A DNA stretch of 64,000 bases from Nemophila menziesii (taxonomy: Eukaryota > Streptophyta > Magnoliopsida > Boraginales > Hydrophyllaceae). Made by a program: the position numbers and the translations under genes. The stretch's first letter is position 1, and the number at the start of each line of letters is the position of its first letter. Of this stretch, positions 22,764 to 35,495 are shown in pieces. The notes under the pieces are model-generated. The model saw only the letters and a list, made by a program, of their open reading frames with translations. It was not told the DNA's origin and did no database searches. Where the stretch lies: NCBI GenBank assembly GCA_029959085.1, contig JARWIR010000022.1, positions 186,001-250,000 on the forward strand, in the 5' to 3' direction.

Positions 22764-24998
22764 TGAAGATTTTTCTCATTATCAGGACCACATTCATTAA
22801 ATACCTCTAATCATGTTAGTTTCAAATAGAACTCTAACCTAGCCGTCTTCAAGTATACACATAACATACTAGTAACATCACCTATTATTTGTCTTTGTTC
22901 TCTTATCTCTCTCAATCTTCTTCTCTCTAATCTGGTTTTTCGTTTCAAATCATTTTTGTTCACTATCACTTCATTCATCTTTCATTCTTGTGTACTATTG
23001 TTGTTCTCCACTTCCCAAGATTACAGCCTATTTTTAAACTAAGTGTAACTTGTATTTCAAATAATTGGACATTACATATCAAAAAATAAAAACAAGGTAC
23101 TTTTATGATATTTAAAAAATTAATAGATTGGGGAAATTTACAATATATTTTTTTATATTATTCATACTTGGTTGTAGAATAATATTAATAAATTTAACTG
23201 TTTGATTAATTGAACAAAAAAAGAGTGCAAAAATTAGATTTGTTTAGAAAACATTACTTTTTGCATCTTTATATTTGTGAATATTAGTTGTACCTTGTTA
23301 GCTTATATATCTATGGTTTTTTATTCATAAAATTGCTAAATACTTATTCAAATTTTTAACTATAAATAAGTTAGATTTTATTTTTGTAACAAATATTTTG
23401 GAAATCCTAATTTTGTACCTTTACAAGTTTATAGTGTTAAATAAATTTTTTCATTATTGTAGATAAACTCTTGGTGGAGCTTTGGAGATTATATATTTGG
23501 TATGTCCATAAACAATTGTTTATAGTAATCATGTCTAGTCAATTAAATATTTCTAAATCCATGATTTTTTTTCGAATTTACTGTATAGTTTAAAATGTCA
23601 TGTTTGTCCACTTAACTTTAGTTTAGCTAGAATTTTGCATTCTAGCATTGAGATCAAAAAAACTTTAGTTTTATTATATCATAAATATTTTTATAAGTAT
23701 CTTTATAAGTATCTTTATAAGTAAAGTCTAATTATATGGGCTGGTGTTACCCAACTCTTGGATAAGGTAAATCAAGAATAGTATATATCGGTTCCAGAAA
23801 TTGCTAGAGTAACGCTAGATAGAGTAAAAAAATGTTTACCCTTGGATTAATTCGGGTTAACCGTTGGATACCTTAAATTGCATTCGATTTCCTTAGTTTT
23901 ACTTCGGATTATCCCGATTGATCAACATTAGCCAAATTTTTTTTACACAGAGTAAAAAAATGACTTAGAATCTAGAAAAGGAGAAGTCATCATTCTTCTA
24001 ATTCATCAATATTATCTACTATAAACGAATAAGATGAAATTAACAATTTATAAACCAATACGAATGTTAAAATTCGATATTTCATGAAGCATATACTTCA
24101 AAAAAGTTACAATTCAAAGTATAAATATTTATACATTACATAACTTTCCCCAAAAACTATTAAAAAAATTTCTTTTTACTTCATAACCCTTCAAAATCCT
24201 AGATTAATGAGGGTCTTGTTAGTCATCTCGGGTGCTTGGTCAACCTATTCAACCCTATATATTTCTTTTCACACAAAATATGTTAAGTACATAAGTTATT
24301 TAGAAGCTTTAGGATTTAGAAAACTAAGATTCATCATAGACCTTAAAGTTTTAATAATTTAGGGAGTGAACTGCAAACTTGTATGGACTAAAATGCAAAG
24401 TGTTGTAGTTTTAGAGACTGAAATATAAAGTTTAGTAGCTTTTGGAACTGAAATGCAAAATCTTAGTGGATTGAACCCCAAGAAGTGTTACTTATTTTTT
24501 ATATCATTACGGTTTAGATTATAAAATATCATTGATCTCCGATTAATTACATCCATTACCTCCTGAAATATGAGATGATTGAGAACTTACCCCCCACTGT
24601 TTAAAATGGTACTGGTTACCCCCATTATTAGTTTTCGTGACTCGTTATCCCTGTTAACAGAAACCGTAAAAAATCGCCGTTAGTTGGTCATGTGCCTGAT
24701 TTTTTTAAGTAAAAAACAAATTTTCTGATTTAATAAACATTACCTATTAATTAACAATAGTATATTTGGTAGTTCCTAATCACCTAAACTTTAAAAACAC
24801 AAATTTAAAACAAAAATAATAAAGCATCATACACAAAATCATTCATTGGGAAAACTAGAAGAACCCTAATTTCAAAAATTCATGTTGCCCATTTTAGTAA
24901 ACCCTTATGCCCATTAGAAAATCCAAGCTTGTGTAATTTGGACTTTGCCTCATTTAAACGAACCTTAAATTTTTATATAAGTCTTGTTTATTTTTCAG

Positions 24999-25666
24999 GA
25001 GGGAACAGTTCATAGAGTCTACAAGTCTTGTTCATTTTTCAAACAATTTGTAAGAGTTCGAAAGTCTCTTGATTCTTTCCAAAGCCATCGAAAATATTAC
25101 AAACTTGACCCACTTCGCCACTTATATTGCAAAAACTTCCACCACCGCAACCTTGAGTGTATCTAAGAGCGGCACCAAAACCAACATTGTTTTGTGGAAA
25201 TAGAACCATATTGGTAGTCTCAAATTGACGAGAACTAAAATTATCTGAGATTGTGTACCTAAATTTCCAAAACCGTCTAAAGGGGTGTTAGAAATTTGGT
25301 TGAGCATCATGGGTATGGTTTTTTTGGTGGTAAGAAGAATTGTACCAGAGATGGGTCAACATTATTAAATAGTGTAGCTGGTGATGGTGAAAAAGAAGCA
25401 GACGAATCGAATGCTCCTTGTAAAAGAAAATTGTTTTGATCAACCTTGTTGAAACTGGGTGAAAAAGTTATGCTTTGGTGCTCAAGCATGACGTTATTGT
25501 TAGCAATGCTAACAATAACATTGTTATTATTGTTGTTATTGTTCATGTACCAACCTACATCATTTGTTGTACATACAAATTTGTTAATTGTGTTGAAAAT
25601 TATTAGATAAGAAAAGAGTTTGCAAGATCTTAAAAGACAAGCTTGATCTAGAAATTTTATAGATCA
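24999..25666 (-). pseudogene. Gene fragment, U8 copy
   Basis: The Asn-rich part contains an in-frame 9-nt insertion (three codons), shared only with U16. The fragment breaks into two frames at 25307-25310. Confidence 0.5.
25494..25518. repeat. Perfect palindrome, U8
   Basis: Arms TTATTGTTAGCA and TGCTAACAATAA around a single A. It results from a 9-nt insertion in the Asn-rich fragment. Confidence 0.9.
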
Positions 25667-25982
25667 CTCTCCATTATTGTCAATAATTATAATTGTAAAC
25701 ATATATATACCTGTTATAAGTCGTCCTTATTAAGAATTTAAGTTAGCAATGAATGTCGTAATTGGCATTAGAATCATTGTATGCAAGTTTTTAATTTAAA
25801 ATATAATTAATATTATATAATTTATTCTAGTAAAATATAAAAAAAATTGTTATCATTATCTAATAAGAAAATACATTATCAAAACAAGAAAATAGAAATG
25901 AAATCAAAATGTACTATCTATGTTTATCTAATTTCTAAATTAATTACATTTATGTACAACATAATATTGGGGTTAGTCTTTC

Positions 25983-26072
25983 ATCGAATATTGGATGGTC
26001 CAATATATAAATACTGATAATTGGGCCATGCGTCATTATATAAATGGAATATTGGTCCATCCAATATTCGAT
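25983..26072. repeat. 90-bp inverted repeat, U8
   Basis: Variant starting ATCGAATATTGG, which pairs better with the ATTCGAT end of the 3' arm than the common form does. Confidence 0.8.
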
Positions 26073-28295
26073 TGAAGATTTTTCTCATTATCAGGACCAC
26101 ATTCATTATTTACCTCTAATCATGTCAGTTTCAAATAGAACTCTAACCTAGCCGCCTTTAAGTATACACATAACATACTAGCACCATTACCTATTATTTG
26201 TTTTGGTTCTCTTATCTCTCTAAATCTTCTTCTCTCTAATCTGGTTTTTCGTTTCAAATCATTTTTGTTCACTATCACTTCATTCATCTTTCATTCTTGT
26301 GTACTATTGTTGTTCTCCACTTCCCAAAATTACAACCTATTTTTAAACTAAGTTTAACTTGTATTTCAGATCGTTGGACATTACGTTTAAAAAAAGAAAA
26401 ACAAGGTACTATTATAATATTTAAAAAATTAATTGATTGGGTAATTTTACAATTTATTTTTTAATATTATTCATACTTGGTTGTAGAATAATATTAAGAA
26501 ATTTAACTGTTTGATTAATTGAACAAAAAAAGAGGGCAAAAATTAGATTTGTTTAGGAAACATTACTTTTTGCATCTTTATATTTGTGAATATTAGTTGT
26601 ACATTGTTAGCTTATATATATCTATGGATTTTTATTCATAAAATTGCTAAATACTTATTCAAATTTTTAACTGTAAATAAGTTATAATTTATTTTTGTAA
26701 GAAATATTTTGGAAATCCTAATTTTGTACCTTTAGAAGTTTATAGTGTTAAATAAATTTTTTCATTATTGTAGATAAACACTTGATGGGGCTTTGGAGAT
26801 TATATCTCTGGTAAGTCCATAAACAATTGTTTAATAGTAATCATGTCTAGTGAATTAAATATTTCTAAATCCATGATTTTTTTCGAATTTACTGTATACT
26901 TTAAAATGTCATGTTTGTCCACTTAACTTTAGATTAGCTGGGATTTTGCATTCTAACATTGAGATCAAAAAAACTTCAGTTTTATTATATCATAAATATT
27001 TTTATAAGTATCTTTATAAGTAAAGTCTAATTATATGGGCTGGTTTTACCCAACTCTTGGATAAGGTAAATCAAGAATAATATATGTATATATATCGGTT
27101 CCAGAAATTGCTGGGGTAACGCTAGATAGAGTAAAAAAATGTTTACCCTTGGATTAATTCGGGTTAACCGTTGGATACCTTCAATTGCATTCTATTTCCT
27201 TAGTTTAACTTCGGATTATCCCTACTGTTCAACATTGGCCAAATTTTTTTTACACATGATAGAGTAAAAAAATGACTTAGAATCTAGAAAAGATGAAGTC
27301 ATCATTCTTCTAATTCATCAATATTATATACTATAAACGAATAAGATGAAATTAACAATTTATAAACCAATAAGAATGTTAAAATTCGATATTTCATGAA
27401 TCATATACTTCAAAAAAAAGTTACAATTCAAAGTATAAATATTTATACATACTTAACTTTCCCCAAAAACTATTAAATTTTTTTTCCTTTTACTTCATAA
27501 ACCTTCAAAAGCCTAGATTAATGAGGGTGTTGTTAGTCATCTCGGGTGCTCGGTCAACCTATTCAACCCTATATATTTCTTTTCACACAAAATATGTTAA
27601 GTACATAAGTTATTTAGAAGCTTTAGGATTTAGAAAACTAAGATTCATCATAGACCTTAAAGTTTTACTAATTTAGGGAGTGAACTGCAAACTTGTATGG
27701 ACTAAAATGCAAAGTGTTGTAGTTTTAGAGACTGAAATGTAAAGATTAGTAGCTTCTGGAACTAAAATGCAAAATCTTAGTGGATTGAACCCCAAGAAGT
27801 TTTACTTATTTTTTATATCATTACGGTTTAGATTATAATATATCATTGATCTCTGATTAATTACAACCATTACCTCCTGGACTATGAGAAGATTGAGAAC
27901 TTACCCCCCCTGTTTAAAATGGTATTGGTTAGCCCCATTATTAGTTTTCGTGACTCTTTACCCCTGCTAACGTAAACCGTAAAAAACCGTCGTTAGTTGG
28001 TCATGTGCCTGATTTTTTTATTAAAAAAAACAAATTTTCTGATTTAATTAACAATAGTATATTTTGTAGTTCCTAATCACCTAAACTTTAATAACACAAA
28101 TATAAAACAAAAATAATGAAACATCATACACAAAATCATTCATTGGGAAAACTAGAAGAACCCTAATTTCAAAATTTCATGTTGCCCATTTTAGTAAACT
28201 CTTATGCCCATTAGAAAATCCAAACTTGTGTAATTTTGACTTTGCCTCATTTAAATGAACCTTAAATTTTTATATAAGTCTTGTTTATTTTTCAG

Positions 28296-28572
28296 AAGGG
28301 AACAGTTTATAGTGAAAAAGAAGCAGAAGAATCGAATGCTCCTTGTAAAAGAAAATTGGTCTTATCAACCTTTTTAAAACTAGGTGAAAAAGTTATGCTT
28401 TGGTGCTCAAGCATGTCGTTATTGTTAGCAATAACATTGTTGTTATTGTTCATGTACCAATCTACATCATTTGTTGTACATACAAATTTGTTAATGGTGT
28501 TGAAAATTTTTAGATAAGAAAAGATTTTGAAAGATCTCAAAAGATGAGCTTGATCTAGAAATTTTATAGATC
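28296..28572 (-). pseudogene. Gene fragment, U9 copy (truncated)
   Basis: Same truncated form as U4, with the tail lost through the roughly 370-bp deletion. Confidence 0.5.
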
Positions 28573-29380
28573 ACTCTCCATTATTGTCAATAACTATAAT
28601 TGTAAACATAAATATACCTATTATAAGTCGTCCTTATTAAGAATTTAAGTTAGCAATGAATGTCGTAATTGGGATTAGAATCACTGTATGTAAGTTTTTA
28701 ATTTAAAATATAATTAATATTATATAATTTATTATAGTAAAATTTAAAAGAATTGTTATAATTATCTAATAAGATAAATGTTGACAAAATACATTATCAA
28801 AACAAGAAAATAGAAATGAAATCAAAATGTACTATTTAGTATTTTCTAATTTCTAAATTAATTACATGTATATACCACATAATCCTGGGGTTAGTATTTC
28901 ATCCAATATTGGATGGTCCATTATATAAATACTGATAATCAGGACCATATTCATTATTTACCTCTAATCATATTAGTTTCAAATAGAACTCTAACCTAGC
29001 CGCGTTTAAGTATACACATAACATACTAGCACCATTATATATTATTTGTCTTCGTTCTCTTATCTCTCTCAATCTTATTCTCTCTAATCTGGTTTTTCGT
29101 ATCAAATCTTTTTTTTACACTATCACTTCATTCATCTTTCATTCTTGTGTACTATTATTGTTCTCCACTTCCCAAAATTACAACCTATTTTTAAACTTTG
29201 TGTAACTTGTATTTCAGATAGTTGGACATTACATTTCAAAAAATAAAAATAAGGTACTTTTATAATATTTAAAAAATTAATTGATTGGGTAATTTTACAA
29301 TTTATTTTTTTATATTATTGATACTTGGTTGTAGAATAATATTAAGAAAATTAACTGTTTGATTAATTGAACAAACAAAG

Positions 29381-29406
29381 ATTATGACGCATGGCCAAAT
29401 TATCAT
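29381..29406 (-). repeat. Inverted copy of hairpin loop, U9
   Basis: Same insertion as in U1, at the same place in the unit. Confidence 0.85.
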
Positions 29407-31158
29407 TATTAGATTTGGTTAGGAAACATTACTTTTTGCATCTTTATATTTGTGAATATTAGTTGTACATTGTTAGATTATATATATCTATGGATTTGTA
29501 TTCATAAAATTGCTAAATACTTATTCAAATTTTTAACTGTAAATAATTTAGATTTTATTTTTGTAAGAAATATTTTGGAAATCCTAATTTTGTATCTTCA
29601 CAAGTTTATAGTGTTAAATAATTTTTTTCATTATTGTAGATAAAATCTTGGTGGAGCTTTGGAGATTATATCTCAGGTAAGTCCATAAACAATTGTTTAA
29701 TAGTAATCATTTCTAGTGAATTGAATATTTCTAAATCCATGATTTTTTTTTCAAATTTACTGTATACTTTAAAATGTCATGTTTGTCCACTTAACTTTAG
29801 TTTAGCTGGGATTTTGCATTCTAGCATTGAGATAAAAAAAATTTAGTTTTATTATATCATAAATATTTTTATAAGTATCTTTATAAGTAGGGTCTAATTA
29901 TATGGGCTGGTTTTACCCAACTCTTGGATAAGGTAAATCAAGAATAATATATATCGGTTCCAGAAATTGCTGGGGTAACGCTAGATAGAGTAAAAAAATG
30001 TTTACCCTTGGATTAATTCGGGTTAACCGTTGGATACCTTCAATTGCATTCGATTTCCTTAGTTTAACTTAGGATTATCCCTATTGATCAACATTGGCCA
30101 AAATTTTTTTTTACACATGATAGAGTAAAAAAATGGCTTAGAATCTAGAAAAGATGAAGTCATCATTCTTCTAATTCATCAATATTATCTTCAATAAAAG
30201 AATAAGATGAAATTAACAATTTATAAACCAATACGAATGTTAAAATTCGATATTTCATGATGCATATACTTCAAAAAAAGTTACAATTCAAAGTATAAAT
30301 ATTTATACATTACTTAACTTTCCCCAAAAACTATTAAAAATAATTTCCTTTTACTTCATAAACCTTCAAATGCCTAGATTAATGAGGGTCTTGTTAGTCA
30401 TCTCGGGTGCTCGGTCAACCTATTCAACCCTATATATTTCTTTTCACACAAAATATGTTAAGTACATAAGTTATTTAGAACCTTTAGGATTTAAAAAACT
30501 AAGATTCATCATAGACCTTAAAGTTTTACTAATTTAGGGAGTGAACTGCAAACTTGTATGGACGAAAATGCAAAGTGTTGTAGTTTTACAGACTGAAATG
30601 TAAAGTTTAGTAGCTTCTGGAACTGAAATGCAAAATCTTAGTGGATTGAACCCCAATAAGTGTTACTTATTTTTTATATTATTACGGTTTAGTTATAAAA
30701 TATTATTGATCTCCTATGAATTAGATCCATTACCTCCTGAACTATGAGAAGATTGAGAACTTACCCCCGACCACTGTTTAAAATGGTATTGGTTACCCCC
30801 ATTATTAGTTTTCGTAACTCGTTACCCCTGTTAACAGAAACCGTTAAAAACCGTCGTTAGTTGGTCATGTGCCTGATTTTTTTATTAAAAAAACAAATTT
30901 TCCGATTTAATTAACAATAGTATATTTGGTAGTTCCTAATCACCTAAACTTTAATAACACAAATATAAAACAAAAATAATGAAACATCATACACAAAATC
31001 ATTGATTGGGAAAACTAGAAGAACCCTAATTTCAAAAATTCATGTTGCCCATTTTAGTAAATTCTTATGCCCATTAGAAAATCCAAGCTTGTGTAATTTG
31101 GACTTTGCCTCATTTAAACAAACCTTAAATTTTTATATAAGTCTTGTTTATTTTTCAG

Positions 31159-31789
31159 GAGGGAACAGTTCATAGAGTCTACAAGTCTTGTTCATTTTTC
31201 AAACAAATTGTAAGAGTTCGAAAGTCTCTTGATTCTTTTCAAAGCCAGCGAAGGTATTACAAACTTGACCCATTTTGCCACTTATATTGCAAAAACTTCC
31301 ACCATCGCTACCTTGAGTGATTCTAAGAGCGCCACCAAAACCAACATTGTTTTGTGGAAATGGAACCACATTGGTAGTCTTAAATTGACGAGAACTAAAA
31401 TTATCTGAGATTGTGTACCTAAATTCCAAAACCGTCTAAAGGGGTGTTAGAAATCATGGACATGGTTTTTTTGGTGGTAAGAAGAATTGTACCAAAGATG
31501 GGTCAAGATTATTAAATAGTGTAGCTGGTGATGGTGAAAAAGAAGCAGAAGAATTGAATGCTCCTTGTAAAAGAAAATTGTTCGGATCAACCTTGTTGAA
31601 ACTAGGTGAAAAAGTTATTGTTAGCAATAACATTGTTATTTTTGTTGTTATTTTTGTTGTTATTTTTCATGTACCAATCTACATCATTTGTTGTACATAC
31701 AAATTTGTTAATGGTGTTGAAAATTATTAGATAAGAAAAGAGTTTGAAATATCTAAAAAGACGAGCTTTATCTAGAAATTTTATAGATC
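31159..31789 (-). pseudogene. Gene fragment, U10 copy
   Basis: U2-like copy with the open tail at 31199-31429. Confidence 0.5.
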
Positions 31790-32117
31790 ACTCTCCATTA
31801 TTGTCAATAACTATAATTGTAAACATAAATATACGTATTATAAGTCGTCCTTATTAAGAATTTAAGTTCGCAATGAATGTCATAATTGGCATTAGAATCA
31901 CTGTATGCAAGTTTTTAATTTAAAATATAATTAATATTATATAATTTTTTCTAGTAAAATATAAAAGAATTGTTATAATTATCTAATAAGATAAATGTTG
32001 ACAAAATACATTATCAGAACAAGAAAACAGAAATGAAATCAAAATGTACTATTTAGGTTTTTCTAATTTCTAAATTAATTATATATATGTACCACATAAT
32101 CTTGGGGTTAGACTTTC

Positions 32118-32207
32118 ATCCAATATTGGATGGTCCAATATATAAATACTGATAATCGGGCCATGCGTAATAATATAAATGGAATATTGGTCCATCAAAT
32201 ATTCGAG
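32118..32207. repeat. 90-bp inverted repeat, U10
   Basis: Complete hairpin of the U2 form (loop CGGGCC) in a unit that also carries the inverted loop copy downstream. Confidence 0.8.
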
Positions 32208-32666
32208 TTAAGATTTTTCTCATTATAGGACCACATTCATTATTTACCTTTAATCATGTCAGTTTCAAATAGAACTCTAACCTAGCAGCGTTTAAGTATA
32301 CACATAACATACTAGCACCATTATCTATTATTTGTCTTCGTTCTCTTATCTCTCTCAATCTTCTTCTCTCTAATCTGGTTTTTCGTATCAAATCTTTTTT
32401 TTTCACTATCACTTCATTCATCTTTCATTCTTGTGTACTATTATTGTTCTCCACTTCCCAAAATTACAACCTATTTTTAAACTTTGTGTAACTTGTATTT
32501 CAGATAGTTGGACATTACATTTCAAAAAATAAAAATAAGGTACTTTTATAATATTTAAAAAATTAATTGATTGGGTAATTTTACAATTTATTTTTTTATA
32601 TTATTGATACTTAGTTGTAGAATAATATTAAGAAAATTAACTGTTTGATTAATTGAACAAACAAAG

Positions 32667-32692
32667 ATTATGACGCATGGCCAAATTATCAT
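32667..32692 (-). repeat. Inverted copy of hairpin loop, U10
   Basis: Same insertion as in U9, 3286 bp away, but here together with an intact hairpin upstream. Confidence 0.85.
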
Positions 32693-34446
32693 TATTAGAT
32701 TTGGTTAGGAAACATTACTTTTTGCATCTTTATATTTGTGAATATTAGTTGTACATTGTTAGATTATATATATCTATGGATTTGTATTCATAAAATTGCT
32801 AAATACTTATTCAAATTTTTAACTGTAAATAATTTAGATTTTATTTTTGTAAGAAATATTTTGGAAATCCTAATTTTGTATCTTCACAAGTTTATAGTGT
32901 TAAATAATTTTTTTCATTATTGTAGATAAAATCTTGGTGGAGCTTTGGAGATTATATCTCAGGTAAGTCCATAAACAATTGTTTAATAGTAATCATTTCT
33001 AGTGAATTGAATATTTCTAAATCCATGATTTTTTTTTTCAAATTTACTGTATACTTTAAAATGTCATGTTTGTCCACTTAACTTTAGTTTAGCTGGGATT
33101 TTGCATTCTAGCATTGAGATAAAAAAAATTTAGTTTTATTATATCATAAATATTTTTATAAGTATCTTTATAAGTAGGGTCTAATTATATGGGCTGGTTT
33201 TACCCAACTCTTGGATAAGGTAAATCAAGAATAATATATATCGGTTCCAGAAATTGCTGGGGTAACGCTAGATAGAGTAAAAAAATGTTTACCCTTGGAT
33301 TAATTCGGGTTAACCGTTGGATACCTTCAATTGCATTCGATTTCCTTAGTTTAACTTAGGATTATCCCTATTGATCAACATTGGCCAAATTTTTTTTTAC
33401 ACATGATAGAGTAAAAAAATGGCTTAGAATCTAGAAAAGATGAAGTCATCATTCTTCTAATTCATCAATATTATCTTCAATAAAAGAATAAGATGAAATT
33501 AACAATTTATAAACCAATACGAATGTTAAAATTCGATATTTCATGATGCATATACTTCAAAAAAAGTTACAATTCAAAGTATAAATATTTATACATTACT
33601 TAACTTTCCCCAAAAACTATTAAAAATAATTTCCTTTTACTTCATAAACCTTCAAATGCCTAGATTAATGAGGGTCTTGTTAGTCATCTCGGGTGCTCGG
33701 TCAACCTATTCAACCCTATATATTTCTTTTCACATAAAATATGTTAAGTACATAAGTTATTTAGAAGCTTTAGTATTTAAAAAACTAAGATTCATCATAG
33801 ACCTTAAAGTTTTACTAATTTAGGGAGTGAACTGCAAACTTGTATGGACGAAAATGCAAAGTGTTGTAGTTTTACAGACTGAAATGTAAAGTTTAGTAGC
33901 TTCTGGAACTGAAATGCAAAATCTTAGTGGATTGAACCCCAATAAGTGTTACTTATTTTTTATATTATTACGGTTTAGATTATAAAATATTATTGATCTC
34001 CTATGAATTAGATCCATTACCTCCTGAACTATGAGAAGATTGAGAACTTACCCCCGACCACTGTTTAAAATGGTATTGGTTACCCCCATTATTAGTTTTC
34101 GTAACTCGTTACCCCTGTTAACGGAAACCGTAAAAAACCGTCGTTAGTTGGTCATGTGCCTGATTTTTTTATTAAAAAAAACAAATTTTCCGATTTAATT
34201 AACAATAGTATATTTGGTAGTTCCTAATCACCTAAACTTTAATAACACAAATATAAAACAAAAATAATGGAACATCATACACAAAATCATTGATTGGGAA
34301 AACTAGAAGAACCCTAATTTCAAAAATTCATGTTGCCCATTTTAGTAAATTCTTATGCCCATTAGAAAATCCAAGCTTGTGTAATTTGGACTTTGCCTCA
34401 TTTAAACAAACCTTAAATTTTTATATAAGTCTTGTTTATTTTTCAG

Positions 34447-35076
34447 GAGGGAACAGTTCATAGAGTCTACAAGTCTTGTTCATTTTTCAAACAAATTGTA
34501 AGAGTTCGAAAGTCTCTTGATTCTTTTCAAAGCCAGCGAAGGTATTACAAACTTGACCCATTTTGCCACTTATATTGCAAAAACTTCCACCATCGCTACC
34601 TTGAGTGATTCTAAGAGCGCCACCAAAACCAACATTGTTTTGTGGAAATGGAACCACATTGGTAGTCTTAAATTGACGAGAACTAAAATTATCTGAGATT
34701 GTGTAACTAAATTCCAAAACCGTCTAAAGGGGTGTTAGAAATCATGGGCATGGTTTTTTTGGTGGTAAGAAGAATTGTACCAAAGATGGGTCAAGATTAT
34801 TAAATAGTGTAGCTGGTGATGGTGAAAAAGAAGCAGAAGAATTGAATGCTCCTTTTAAAAGAAAATTGTTCGGATCAACCTTGTTGAAACTAGGTGAAAA
34901 AGTTATTGTTAGCAATAACATTGTTATTTTTGTTGTTATTTTTGTTGTTATTTTTCATGTACCAATCTACATCATTTGTTGTACATACAAATTTGTTAAT
35001 GGTGTTGAAAATTATTAGATAAGAAAAGAGTTTGAAATATCTAAAAAGACGAGCTTTATCTAGAAATTTTATAGAT
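34447..35076 (-). pseudogene. Gene fragment, U11 copy
   Basis: U2-like copy. The tail (34487-34717) carries one Arg-to-Ser change near its start compared with U10. Confidence 0.5.
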
Positions 35077-35405
35077 CACTCTCCATTATTGTCAATAACT
35101 ATAATTGTAAACATAAATATACGTATTATAAGTCGTCCTTATTAAGAATTTAAGTTCGCAATGAATGTCATAATTGGCATTAGAATCACTGTATGCAAGT
35201 TTTTAATTTAAAATATAATTAATATTATATAATTTTTTCTAGTAAAATATAAAAGAATTGTTATAATTATCTAATAAGATAAATGTTGACAAAATACATT
35301 ATCAGAACAAGAAAACAGAAATGAAATCAAAATGTACTATTTAGGTTTTTCTAATTTCTAAATTAATTATATATATGTACCACATAATCTTGGGGTTAGA
35401 CTTTC

Positions 35406-35495
35406 ATCCAATATTGGATGGTCCAATATATAAATACTGATAATTGGGCCATGCGTAATAATATAAATGGAATATTTGTCCATCAAATATTCGAT
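35406..35495. repeat. 90-bp inverted repeat, U11
   Basis: U2 form with one further change in the 3' arm (ATTTGTCC). Confidence 0.8.

Larger units (their letters stand above)
21711..24982 (+). repeat. Array unit U7 (apparent fusion unit)
   Basis: Full-length unit, 3272 bp. Its first two thirds share marker variants with U14 (for example GTCAATTAAAT and TATAGTTT). From about 23600 it shares those of the last part of U15 (GGTGTTACCC, GAATAGTATATATC, ACACAGAGTAAAA). It therefore looks like a fusion of two units that are still separate further right. Confidence 0.88.
24983..28279 (+). repeat. Array unit U8
   Basis: Full-length unit, 3297 bp, counterpart of U16 at an offset of about 25374. Both carry a 9-nt insertion that makes a near-perfect palindrome at 25494-25518. 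A short interrupted TA run lies near 27079-27097. Confidence 0.92.
28280..31142 (+). repeat. Array unit U9 (short variant with inverted insert)
   Basis: Unit of 2863 bp with the same roughly 370-bp loss in the gene fragment as U4 (offset 16019) and the inverted loop copy at 29381-29406. Only the 5' hairpin arm remains, near 28900. Confidence 0.9.
31143..34430 (+). repeat. Array unit U10 (chimeric unit)
   Basis: Full-length unit, 3288 bp. The first third matches U2/U5/U11 and has the complete hairpin (32118-32207). The rest matches U9, including the inverted loop copy at 32667-32692. It is the only unit with both. The switch lies between about 32210 and 32400. Confidence 0.92.

Noticed and set aside
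24984..25166. 60-codon frames at the unit start on the + strand (also 50358-50540) and the 78-codon frames at 12262, 28281 and 53668
   Set aside because: They start with TTG, run through a polypyrimidine-AG acceptor-like site, and lie opposite the better minus-strand gene fragment.
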